Shown in pieces: positions 1-9,200 of a stretch of DNA of 30,798 nt. Source of the DNA: Opitutia bacterium (GTDB lineage Bacteria > Verrucomicrobiota > Verrucomicrobiia > Opitutales > Seribacteraceae); contig NZLE01000029.1 in assembly GCA_002692605.1 (NCBI GenBank), forward strand, positions 4,063 through 34,860. Direction: 5' to 3'. Both the position numbers and the translations under genes were made by a program. The first letter of the stretch is position 1. Each line of letters starts with the position of its first letter. A model generated the notes under the pieces. That model was given only the letters and a program-made list of their open reading frames with translations. It did not search any database and was not told the DNA's origin.

Positions 1-1769
1 CCAAGCAGTCGGCGGGGAGCGAACTCCTGCAAGCGAGGAAGGTCTGACGAAGAGGCCAATGCCAGGGCCTTTTGCGGATTTTGGACAACCATGGGCTCCA
101 AGGCCAACCAAAGCATGCGGGGAATATTGTTGTCCTCCCTGTCCTCCCCGTATTTGGATAAGGCCTCAAGAATATTCCAGCGCTGATCGTAGGGCATTCG
201 CTGGAGGGCGCTGGCCAGGTAAAGACGGACTACGGGTGAAGTTTCCGCCTTTGCCATCTGCGAAAATTTTGCCCTTACAGCCCCGGAAGGTTTTTTTCCT
301 TCGGCGAGAAATTGAATGGTCCAGGCCCGGACGTATTGTTCGGAATCATCAAGCAGGGACAGGGCATGCTCCTGAGTGATCCCACCGGTAACGTGAAGGG
401 CCCAAAGAGCACGCAAGCGTTTTCCTATGGTTTTGGCATTTGTCAGCATGGACTTGAGTTTGGCATGAACCGATGACTTGCTGAGTTTTCCGGAAATGGC
501 TCGGTGGTGAAGAATGGTGCGGGACTGACGAACGTACCAATCATTTGCGTGGTCCTGCATCTCAACGAGTTCAAGGTCAGTGAGCTTTTCCAGATCGAAG
601 GCTTTGGGACCTTTCACCCCTCTGGGCATAATGCGGTAGACTCTTGCGGAATTGGCGAACCTGATCTCATTTCCACAAATATTTTGATCGTGCCAATCCA
701 ATATGTAGATTCCGCCGTCCGGACCGGTCTCCACACTGAAACCCACCCAGGCCAAATCGTTTGCGAGCATAAAGTCCGGACCGTGCTTCCCGATGAAGCT
801 CGAGCCCTTTGGAACCATGTAGTCGATCAAAACGGCATGTTCGTGAATGTTGCACATGAAAAGTTGATCACGGTATTTCTCCGGAAAAACGTCCGCCAAA
901 TAGAAGCGAGCTCCCCCATGCGCTGACTTGTGAACGTGGTCGCGAATGGTCTTGATGTTGTCATACACGAAGGGATTGACGTTCCTTTTGCTTTGCTTGT
1001 GATAAATCCCGCCCTGAACGACGTGGAAGAGATGAGGAATCACGCAACAAGTGGCAAAGCCCTGCCCCATGTCATTGAAATCAAACCCCCAAGGATTGGA
1101 CAAACCCTCGGCGAAGACTTCAAATTCCTTCGAATGAGGATGAAACCGCCAAATCCCCGCATCGATGAATTGCCGATCCTCATCCTTCTGTCCGGGACGA
1201 CCAACACGAGACTGAGTGAAAACTCCATGACAGCCATAGAGCCAACCGTCCGGCCCCCATATGAAACTGTTCAGCGTTTCATGCCGATCCTGAATTCCCC
1301 AACCGTCGAGAAGAACCTCATGCGGACCGTCGGGCTTGTCATCCCCATCGGCATCGGGAATGAAAATCAATTCCGGAGGCATCCCAACGTAAACTCCTCC
1401 CATTCCGACGGCAATGCCGGAGCTGAAAGTCAGGTTCTCGGTAAAAGTCTTCTTCTTATCGAACACACCATCCCCGTCGACGTCCTCAAAAATTTGAATG
1501 CGGTTTCTCTTGTCTTCGCTGTGGGCTTTACGTGTTTGGTAGTTGTAGTTCTCAAGCGTCCAGAGACGTCCCCTGAAATCGAAACAAAAGGCAATGGCTT
1601 CTCCAATATCGGGCTCGGATACGAAAGCCTTGACCTCGAACCCCTTAAGAATCTTCATCTTTGCGATGGCCTCGTCGGGCTTTAGGAAAGGCGCGTTGCT
1701 GGTCTTCACCGCCCCCATAATCGGAATAAGGAATTGACAGAGAAGGAGGAAGGAAAAGATCGTTTTCAT
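1..1769 (-). CDS. PVC-type beta-propeller membrane-bound dehydrogenase, partial (C-terminus beyond window)
   Basis: The reading frame is open from an ATG at 1769 to the left edge of the window, about 589 codons, so the C-terminus is missing. The protein begins with a signal peptide (MKTIFSFLLL, hydrophobic to about residue 20). Residues about 45-400 match the N-terminal propeller region of the putative membrane-bound dehydrogenases common in Planctomycetes and Verrucomicrobia, with recurring aspartate-rich loops (EDVDGDGVFD, PDADGDDKPD) and GPDG turns. Residues about 410-589 look like helical HEAT-type repeats. In many relatives a CxxCH haem-binding domain follows; none is seen in the visible part. 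The frame stays open upstream of 1769, but the signal peptide fixes this start. It is probably the last visible gene of the minus-strand operon, 119 bases after the cupredoxin gene. The substrate is unknown; a sugar or sugar alcohol oxidation role is only inferred. Confidence 0.9.
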   Translation of the reverse strand, partial: MKTIFSFLLLCQFLIPIMGAVKTSNAPFLKPDEAIAKMKILKGFEVKAFVSEPDIGEAIAFCFDFRGRLWTLENYNYQTRKAHSEDKRNRIQIFEDVDGDGVFDKKKTFTENLTFSSGIAVGMGGVYVGMPPELIFIPDADGDDKPDGPHEVLLDGWGIQDRHETLNSFIWGPDGWLYGCHGVFTQSRVGRPGQKDEDRQFIDAGIWRFHPHSKEFEVFAEGLSNPWGFDFNDMGQGFATCCVIPHLFHVVQGGIYHKQSKRNVNPFVYDNIKTIRDHVHKSAHGGARFYLADVFPEKYRDQLFMCNIHEHAVLIDYMVPKGSSFIGKHGPDFMLANDLAWVGFSVETGPDGGIYILDWHDQNICGNEIRFANSARVYRIMPRGVKGPKAFDLEKLTDLELVEMQDHANDWYVRQSRTILHHRAISGKLSKSSVHAKLKSMLTNAKTIGKRLRALWALHVTGGITQEHALSLLDDSEQYVRAWTIQFLAEGKKPSGAVRAKFSQMAKAETSPVVRLYLASALQRMPYDQRWNILEALSKYGEDREDNNIPRMLWLALEPMVVQNPQKALALASSSDLPRLQEFAPRRLL

Positions 1770-1888
1770 TGGAGCGGCGCTTGGTTTCTGGGTTACTTGC
1801 GGGCGATAAGATCCATGATTTCGGGGATTTGCAATTGTTTGGGATAGGCTCTCGGACATCATTTGAAACTGGGATTCGTCAGGTTGGA

Positions 1889-3022
1889 TTACTCAACGGC
1901 GAAAACACCCTGCATGATCAATCCATGCCCGGGATAAGTGCAGATGAAGTGGTAGTCTCCGGGTTCTTCCGGCACTGCGAAATAGAGAGTGTATTGCATA
2001 CCTTGGGCAACCTGCGGAGTGGAGGCAAGGAGTTCGGGTATTTCCGGAATGAAGTTTTTCTTGAGACCCGTGGCGCCCATGGCAACGGCAGCGTCCATTA
2101 CGGTCTGGCTTGAACCTGGAGTGATGATGGCGAGATTATGCATCATACCGCTGGAATCGTCGTTGGGAAAAACAAAGTAAACTTTTTCACCGGCCTTTGC
2201 CTTGATGCGAGAGGTGTCGAATTTCAAGCCGGGCAAAACCCCTACGTCGATTCGGCGCGCATCTGCAAAACCATCGGGCATCGGCTTGACGGGCTTAATG
2301 CCAATTTTCGAAAGCTCGCCCATTTCGATCAGTTCTCCGTATGCTTCTCGGAAGGATTCCCCCAAGCTTTCATTTAAACTGCGAGCGGTGTAGTTCGGAA
2401 TATCCGATTTGGCGATTTTTCCTTTTCGCATAGCTTCGAGCAGTGCTCGGGAATAGGACTTCTTTGATGCGAGAGTATCAATTGTGGCCCGTTTGGCAAT
2501 CGTATCGAACTTTTCATATTCCGAGAGCAAATCCTTGGCGGTTTCCGAATAATCAAAGGAGGAATAGGCCCGAATCGCATCGATTCGCAAGGGTGTGCCA
2601 AATAATGATTTGAGGTTCTTCGGAAGCTCCTCGAACCGCATTGCAACCAGACCCACAAGCGCTTCCTTTCGTTCTTCAGCCTCCGCTTTTTCATTAAGAA
2701 CAAGTTTCAAGGCATCCTCACTTACGGAAAGATCTCCAAAGATTTGGCTGAGTTGGCCAGCTAACTTGACCACTTCAGGACTCTTGGAACGAACGAGTTT
2801 GCCGCGCAAGGCATGCCATGACTTGGGAGGTGACAAATCCCGCTTGCCCGAAAGTCCGGCCAGGGTACCCCGAAGAAGATTTGCCTGAACCTCCGGACTT
2901 TCGCTGTTGGCAAGCGCCTGAAAAATCAAGCCAAGTTCACGGTTCATTTCAACAGCCTGAACCGGCTGTACGCTTGCCAGTGCCAAAAGGACCGCCTTCC
3001 AAGGGTATTTGCTTTTTTTCAT
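1889..3022 (-). CDS. Exported HEAT-like protein with C-terminal azurin/plastocyanin-like cupredoxin domain
   Basis: A 377-residue exported protein. Residues 1-23 form a signal peptide ending near VQA. Residues about 25-230 are helical and resemble HEAT-type repeats. Residues about 250-377 form a type 1 copper domain. The candidate copper ligands are His295 (in MMHNLAI), Cys361, His366 and Met370 (in CTYPGHGLIM). The Cys-His spacing of 5 and His-Met spacing of 4 equal those of azurin. Known members of this fold carry single electrons in the periplasm. The domain is clearly paralogous to the tail of the large fusion protein at 6208-9573, with shared CT(Y/F)PGH and M(M/P)HNL blocks. The gene lies between a sulfatase and a propeller dehydrogenase in one orientation, so it may accept electrons from one or both dehydrogenases. 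The partner is inferred; the copper site is seen directly. Confidence 0.88.
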   Translation of the reverse strand: MKKSKYPWKAVLLALASVQPVQAVEMNRELGLIFQALANSESPEVQANLLRGTLAGLSGKRDLSPPKSWHALRGKLVRSKSPEVVKLAGQLSQIFGDLSVSEDALKLVLNEKAEAEERKEALVGLVAMRFEELPKNLKSLFGTPLRIDAIRAYSSFDYSETAKDLLSEYEKFDTIAKRATIDTLASKKSYSRALLEAMRKGKIAKSDIPNYTARSLNESLGESFREAYGELIEMGELSKIGIKPVKPMPDGFADARRIDVGVLPGLKFDTSRIKAKAGEKVYFVFPNDDSSGMMHNLAIITPGSSQTVMDAAVAMGATGLKKNFIPEIPELLASTPQVAQGMQYTLYFAVPEEPGDYHFICTYPGHGLIMQGVFAVE

Positions 3023-3116
3023 AAACGGACAAGATCGGAATCGAAATAATGGATCATTAGAAAGGATATGGACATACTATTTCCTTTGGAGGTTTGGAAA
3101 AGCGGATAAGAGGGTT

Positions 3117-5000
3117 TCACCTTGCGATTCTTCGGACCTCACCCTGATAAGCAAAGGGGGGCGAGTATCGGCCGACCGGCGTCAAGTCATCGCGTCCGAT
3201 GGCCGAACCCTCATTGGGAACAACCCCGATGAGCCCACCTGCATCCCCACTTGATTGAAGACGCCCATTGATTTCGAGACTCATCCCACCACTGGCCTCA
3301 AGCATAACCAATACGACGAAATCCTCTTCGGGAACGGGTGCGCCTATTTCGTGAAGACGATTGTTCCGCCGAATGGCAAATCTCAACTGACCCTCTTTGA
3401 CGTATATGGAGTATCCATTGACGATCCCCCCACAACTTGCGATCACTCCCACGGAATTCGACTTGGCGGGTTTCACCTCGAATGAAAAGACAAAGGGCTT
3501 GTTCGCATGGGTGAATGCCTGCCCCGATCGATGGCCTCGTTGCCGGTTCCAGGGAGAGATCTTGGGGATTTTTGCCATTTCCGCTACCTCTTTGGGCATC
3601 CCCGTCAAAAGCCTATTTTTGATTCTGAAATACTTATCGTCTGCAGCCAAATTGGTGAATTCGTGGGGGTCGGATTTCAAGTCATACAATTCCACGAACC
3701 CATCCGGATATCGAATGCAACGGTGACGATCATCGGAGACCGCATGAGCGGGAGCGGAATCTCCCCAAAATTGAAAGGAGGTGAGAGAAAGGGATTTTTT
3801 CCTTTTGTCGGGATTTCTCAATTGAGGGACGAGAGAGACTCCCGAACATTGGACGGGCGTCGGCAAACCGGCAAGGTCACACAAAGTCGGATAAAGATCG
3901 GTCAGAGTAACCGGCTGACGGGACTTGCGACCATCCGCGCTCATACCCGGAGCATGAATGAACAAGGGCACCCGAGTCGTCTGATCCCAGAGCGCAAACT
4001 TTTCCCAGTTTTCCTTTTCCCCGATATGAAAACCGTGATCGGTCCACAAAACGATGATGGTGTTGCCCTTCAGACCGGAGGAGTCCAAACCGTCAAGCAG
4101 ACGACCAACTTGATGATCCACGTAGCTGATGCTGGCAAGGTAGCCCCGCATAAGATGCTTCCATTGCTTGTTATCGGTCACCCATTTGTGCCAACTCATT
4201 CTTCCGTGGGGCCGGGCGTCTTCCAAATCATTATCCAAGAATTTCGGAAGTTGAACCTTTTCCATGGGGTAAAGATCGAACCATTTTTGGGAAACCTCGA
4301 AGGGAATATGGGGACGGAACAGACCCACTGCCAGAAACAATGGCTTGTCTCTTTTTTCCTTCATCCGCTCGATCGCCCAATCCACCACCAAATGATCACC
4401 ATAGGTCTCCTCTTCCTGCTCAATCACCGCTGCCCCAAAGTAGTGATTACCCAAGGGACGCTTGCCCACGAATCCCTGATTCTGATCAATTTTGGTACTC
4501 TCGGGTCTGGGCCAATCCGCTGAAATGGGATCCAAGGGATCTCCGCGGTACTCATCCCAGGCATCGGGATCGTTCTGGGAATCTCCGGGAGTCCATTGAA
4601 GCGTGTGAAAAATCTTCCCCCCCCCCGCAGACCAATATCCATGATCCCGAAAATGCTGAGACAAAACCACAGCCTTTTCCAAGACCTTTGATTCATGACG
4701 CCAACGGGGTCCATGAGCTCCGAACATGTTACGGTAAATCCCCGAACGGACCGGATGCACTCCCGTCATCACCGCAACGCGAGAGGAGTGGCAGGCGGGA
4801 GATGCGCAATGGGCGTTGGCGAAGGTAACCGAACGACCAGCCAAGCGCTCGAAGTTCGGAGTCTTGATTCCAGGATGATTATCCAGAGGAGAGATGTAGT
4901 CGTTCAAGTCATCAATGCTGATGAACAGGACGTTCGGCTTGGTTTCCGCAAAGGTCCAAACCCAAGGCAAGGCAAGCAAGCCCATGAACCACTTTTTCAT
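3117..5000 (-). CDS. Secreted sulfatase, iduronate-2-sulfatase-like, with C-terminal LamG-like domain
   Basis: A 627-residue sulfatase with a signal peptide (residues 1-18). The metal-site aspartates Asp30-Asp31 occur in SIDDLND, and the catalytic region has Cys70 in ACHSSRVAVMTG. The downstream TDHGFHIGEKENW block is typical of the iduronate-2-sulfatase-like group. The catalytic pentapeptide reads C-H-S-S-R, so the usual Pro or Ala of C-x-(P/A)-x-R is Ser. Formylglycine formation at this Cys is likely but less certain than in its neighbours. Residues about 500-627 lie outside the usual sulfatase core and look like a LamG/concanavalin-type beta sandwich that could bind glycan. A run of ten C at 4617-4626 encodes the GGG before KIFH. 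The gene is 25 bases after the Gfo/Idh/MocA gene and probably shares its transcript. It likely removes sulfate esters from a polysaccharide; the substrate is unknown. Confidence 0.93.
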   Translation of the reverse strand: MKKWFMGLLALPWVWTFAETKPNVLFISIDDLNDYISPLDNHPGIKTPNFERLAGRSVTFANAHCASPACHSSRVAVMTGVHPVRSGIYRNMFGAHGPRWRHESKVLEKAVVLSQHFRDHGYWSAGGGKIFHTLQWTPGDSQNDPDAWDEYRGDPLDPISADWPRPESTKIDQNQGFVGKRPLGNHYFGAAVIEQEEETYGDHLVVDWAIERMKEKRDKPLFLAVGLFRPHIPFEVSQKWFDLYPMEKVQLPKFLDNDLEDARPHGRMSWHKWVTDNKQWKHLMRGYLASISYVDHQVGRLLDGLDSSGLKGNTIIVLWTDHGFHIGEKENWEKFALWDQTTRVPLFIHAPGMSADGRKSRQPVTLTDLYPTLCDLAGLPTPVQCSGVSLVPQLRNPDKRKKSLSLTSFQFWGDSAPAHAVSDDRHRCIRYPDGFVELYDLKSDPHEFTNLAADDKYFRIKNRLLTGMPKEVAEMAKIPKISPWNRQRGHRSGQAFTHANKPFVFSFEVKPAKSNSVGVIASCGGIVNGYSIYVKEGQLRFAIRRNNRLHEIGAPVPEEDFVVLVMLEASGGMSLEINGRLQSSGDAGGLIGVVPNEGSAIGRDDLTPVGRYSPPFAYQGEVRRIAR

Positions 5001-5025
5001 TCCGAGCTTTTCGGCTCCGACCTGG

Positions 5026-6159
5026 TCAGGAAGTCATGCTCCAGTCAGGCAAGCGAATAAGCTCACCTCCCTTGAGGGCGGATTCATGAGCAAGGATACC
5101 GGTGAGTGTGATATTTGCGGATTGAACGGCATTGGGATAGCCCTCCCCTTCGCCACGGAGCAACTCCACGAACTGATGAACGAGATGAGGATGCGAACCG
5201 CCGTGACCTGCGCCTTGGGTGAAACTCAAATGTTCTTCACCATCCTCATTGGAGTAAACCCCTCCAGTTGTGAATGGGGCGATTTCCTCGGGCAGTAATT
5301 TCGCAAAATCAGGGCATTCCACCTTTTCCGGAATTTCAGGTTCGGGTTTTTTCGCGGTGTGCACGACCAAAGGTTCACCTTCGACCAGCGGCCATTCCAC
5401 CGCCTTTTGGGATCCGTACACTTCGAAGCTCTCGCGATACTGGCGGGCAACGTCGAAGAGAGATCGATAGACTTGGGCGCTCAAGTCACTGTTGCGGAAC
5501 TTGAGATGGGTGGTTTCCACGGCGAAGGGTGAATTGTAATGCCCGTGCATCTCCTCGCGAATGGTTCCGCTCGGGAAACAACTGACGTACTCCGCCTCAT
5601 GCCTTCCCAGACCGAGTACGGGCCCCACGCAATGAGTGGCGTAGTGCATTGGAGGAAGACCGGGCCAGTACCCCGGCCAGCCGTCCATATCCTGCTGATG
5701 ACTCGCCTTGAGGAACTGCAACTTACCGAGGTCCCCGCTGTCATAGAGTTCCTTCATGTAGAGAAATTCCCGGGCATAAACGACGGTCTCCATCATCATG
5801 TATTTCATCCCACTCTCCGCGGACAAACGAACGATGGATTCGCAATCCTCGACCGAAGTCGCCATCGGCACGGTGCAGGCGACGTGCTTTCCTGCCCGCA
5901 TGGCCTGCAAGGTGGCTTCCGCATGGTGAGGGATTGGGGTATTGATATGGACCGCATCGATATCCGGATCCTCAAGAAGAGACTCGTACTTGGTGAATCT
6001 CTTTGCGATTCCATATTCGTCGGAGACCTTGTTCAGGTTTTCCTCATTCCGCTGACACAAGGCTACGATTTCAGCATTGGGATGCCTTTGGTAGATAGGA
6101 ATGAATTCGGCGCCGAATCCCAGTCCGATGATTGCTACTTTTGGTTTTTCGATACTCAT
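5026..6159 (-). CDS. Gfo/Idh/MocA family NAD(P)-dependent oxidoreductase
   Basis: A 377-residue protein without a signal peptide, so probably cytoplasmic. Residues 5-20 hold the Rossmann dinucleotide-binding motif (VAIIGLGFGAEF). Residues about 65-110 continue the Gfo/Idh/MocA fold (DAVHINTPIPHHAEA, AGKHV). The usual E-K-P motif that follows reads T-V-P (residues 96-98), so the conserved Lys is absent. H172 and H176 in MHYATH lie where the family has its catalytic His region. The family oxidises or reduces sugars and inositols, and some members form 1,5-anhydrosugars or act as hydrolases. The gene sits between the ThuA fusion gene (48 bases upstream) and a sulfatase (25 bases downstream) in one orientation. 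It probably processes a sugar released by the pathway. The substrate and reaction direction cannot be read from the sequence. Confidence 0.92.
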   Translation of the reverse strand: MSIEKPKVAIIGLGFGAEFIPIYQRHPNAEIVALCQRNEENLNKVSDEYGIAKRFTKYESLLEDPDIDAVHINTPIPHHAEATLQAMRAGKHVACTVPMATSVEDCESIVRLSAESGMKYMMMETVVYAREFLYMKELYDSGDLGKLQFLKASHQQDMDGWPGYWPGLPPMHYATHCVGPVLGLGRHEAEYVSCFPSGTIREEMHGHYNSPFAVETTHLKFRNSDLSAQVYRSLFDVARQYRESFEVYGSQKAVEWPLVEGEPLVVHTAKKPEPEIPEKVECPDFAKLLPEEIAPFTTGGVYSNEDGEEHLSFTQGAGHGGSHPHLVHQFVELLRGEGEGYPNAVQSANITLTGILAHESALKGGELIRLPDWSMTS

Positions 6160-6207
6160 GGGGTGTTTGCTTTTGGTTAAGGTGTAAGTGAAATCAATGG
6201 TTGAGGG

Positions 6208-9200
6208 TCAAGGCAAGATGATCAGTACTCCCTTCATCAATCGCCAATGCCCGGGGAAAGTACATAAAAAAGGATACCGACCGGGGTTTTCGGGGGTCTT
6301 GAAAACAAGTTCGAAGGTAGACTTGGGAAGAACCATGGGGGTCTGGGCTATTACCTTCGCATCATCGGGCACGTAATTTTTGGATACGGCGTCGGGATCC
6401 GAAAGCATGAGGTCCGTAGCGGCTCCGACTGATTCGTAAGTTCCGGGAGCCACGATGACAAGGTTGTGCGGCATGTTATCGGTATTGCCGAAACGCAGGC
6501 TTGTCCAAAGACCCGGCCTGGCCTTGAGCTCAGTCTCGCTGAACAGAAGGCCGGTGACGGCATCAAGCCTGAGACTCTGGTCGACCTCTCTCGATGCCAC
6601 CTTGTTCTCCTTCCTGTAAACGGGAATCATCTCATTGAGGGAAATGTCATCAAACCACGCTTTGCCCGTGGAACGCCCCCAACCACCAAAAAGACAGTTA
6701 ACGCTCACGCGTCGATTGGAAGGATTCACGAAGGCGGTCTCCACCCTCCTCCAATCGTTGGTTCCACGAAGGCCTTTGGTCATGGCTTTTTGTTGCAGTT
6801 CATGAACGTTGAGAAGGGCTCCCATACCCCCCCCCGCGACCTTATCCGTCTTGATCCAGGCAGAAAGCGAATAGCGGACTCCTGACTTCAGGTCCACGCT
6901 GGCATAAGCGCTCGTATCATGGCCACCATTGGATGAGATGCGCAGGGAAGACTTCCCGGACTTGACCGCCTTCCTCGCCCTTTCCACAAGATGCTCCATG
7001 AAACCGCTCCCGCTGTAGGTTCGTACCTGCCAACCCTTGGGCAACTTGCCATCGATCAACTCAAAGGATGAGTTAGGCAAAAGGTTGGGACCCTTTTCAT
7101 AGCCCATCAGGTTGGCTTCCTCGGCACCCAGAGCCTGAAGGGGCAAACGGAGCCACTCATCCTTGAAATTTTCCTCCACACGCATGAGAAAAGAAGCAAT
7201 ATCCCTGGTTCTCTCGTCACGCGGAAAGGAGGCCAGTTTGACGAAAGAGGCAAGGCGGACCAAAAGATCATCGTCAGCCAAGGTAGCTCCGTCATGAAGC
7301 ATCTGCTGACCCTTCGATTCATGGGAAAGAGCTCGGACCGCATTGCGCCGAAGGGCAGGATCGTTCGAGACGAGACATTTGGCATGGGCGTCTTGTTTCA
7401 AGGAACCCAATCCCTGCAAAGCCCACAGCGCGTGCAAGGATTTCGGAGCGGGATGAGAAAGAAGCTTGGCGAGCGAAGGCACTGCTTTTTTGTGACCTCC
7501 ATCGACGAGAAGACGCTGGGCGGTCAGACGCCAGAACATGTTGTCATGTCCGAGGGCTTCGACCAGTTTTTTCCAGGAAGCATTTTCCAAATCGAACGCT
7601 GGGGCCTGGTTTTTTTGGTAAACCAATCGGTAAATGCGACCATGTCGACGGTCGCGGTTGGGATTGACGTGCGCATTCCCAGGTCCGCGTTGCGCCTCAT
7701 ATCCGCCACGGTTTAGGTTGGGAGTTGGGTTGTGTTGGATGATGAAGTTGTACCAATCGGCAATCCAAAGATTCCCGTCGGGTCCAACCTCGGCTACGAT
7801 TGGAGAAAACCATTCGTCCGAACTCGCCACCAGGCTGTATGCATTGACGGATTCAAAACCCGATCCCTTCGCTCGCACGTCATACATACCGAGAAGATGA
7901 CCTGTCGGGCCACAAACGAATGCTCTGCGGTTGCGCCAGGATTCCGGAAAACCGGATGAGGTCGCGAAAGCATGCCCGCAACCTGCGGTGTAGGCATTGA
8001 ATGCATCCACTTGGCGGATGTTGGGAGTGATGGGATGGAATATCGGCGAACTTGCGATCATTCTGGCGGTCGTACCCCTTTCCCCCCGATACACCCGATT
8101 GGGAACACCTCCGAAAAAGCTTGGATTGTTATTTGCGGTGGATCCGAATACGTCTCCCTCTTCATTGAAACCAATTCCCCAAGTGTTGTTATTGAACTGA
8201 TGAAGGAATTCCATCTTCGATCCATCGGATTTGAAACGGAAGGTGCCCGATCCGAAATTGAACTCTTCTCCGCCGACCTCGCCCTTGAATCTGGAGTATC
8301 CGACGGTTCCGTAAATCCAATTATCCAATCCGTATCGGAGGTTGCTTGGACCCGCATGCGTATCCCCCGTTCCGAATCCCGTAAAAAGGACTTCCCTGAG
8401 GTCCGCCACATCGTCCCCATCGGTATCCTTTAGAAAAAGAAAGTCCGGAGCATGAGCCAGGATCACCCCCCCTCTCGCAAAAGTCATCGAAGTCGGGATA
8501 TTGAAACCTTCCGCAAAGATGGTGAACTTGTCGGCCTTTCCATCCCCGTTGGTATCTTCGCAAATCTTGATCCGATCGTTTCCCGTACGACCGTCCTTCA
8601 ATTCATTCGGGTAGTCCACGGTTTCAACGACCCAAAGCCGTCCGCGTTCGTCCCATTGGAAATAAATCGGGTTCACTATGTCAGGCTCAGACGCAAAAAG
8701 TTCGAGTTTAAATCCCACTGGTACCTGAGTGTGCTTCATGCTTTCCTCAGGAGAAAGCGGTAACTGAAAAGGCAAGGGTTCCGGCCTTTTTTCATAGTTT
8801 GGAACGTGATCCCGCTTCTCGTACTCCAGCGGAACTCGATTTGCCAGAAATCCATCATAGCGCTCACGAACCTGATCACCCACCGCCCAAAGGATTCCCT
8901 GCTTGAGGAGTTGATGAAATTCGGGTTTGCTCCACACGCGCTCGTCATGTCCGGAAGCCGTGTAGAAGACCCGACCCTTGCCTTCGGTTCTAACCCATGT
9001 CCAGGGCTCGGGTTTTTCATGAGGGTCACCGGGCATGGCGTCCCGCACCATCAGAACGGTTCGATCCTTTGGATTGTGCCGCGTATGAAAGTAGGTTTCG
9101 TCCCACGCTTCCAACTTATCAACACCCGAAACCGCCGGATGTCCTTCCGCTACGATTCGAGGGCTGAATACCGCTCCTTGGTGACTTTTGAAACGACCGC

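Noticed and set aside
930..1685. Plus-strand open frame of 251 codons near the left edge
   Set aside because: It is antisense to the partial propeller dehydrogenase, whose translation shows family motifs throughout.
3507..4523. Long plus-strand open frame (338 codons) opposite the sulfatase
   Set aside because: It lies wholly antisense to a well supported sulfatase, has no recognisable domain or signal peptide, and its composition reflects the other strand's codons.
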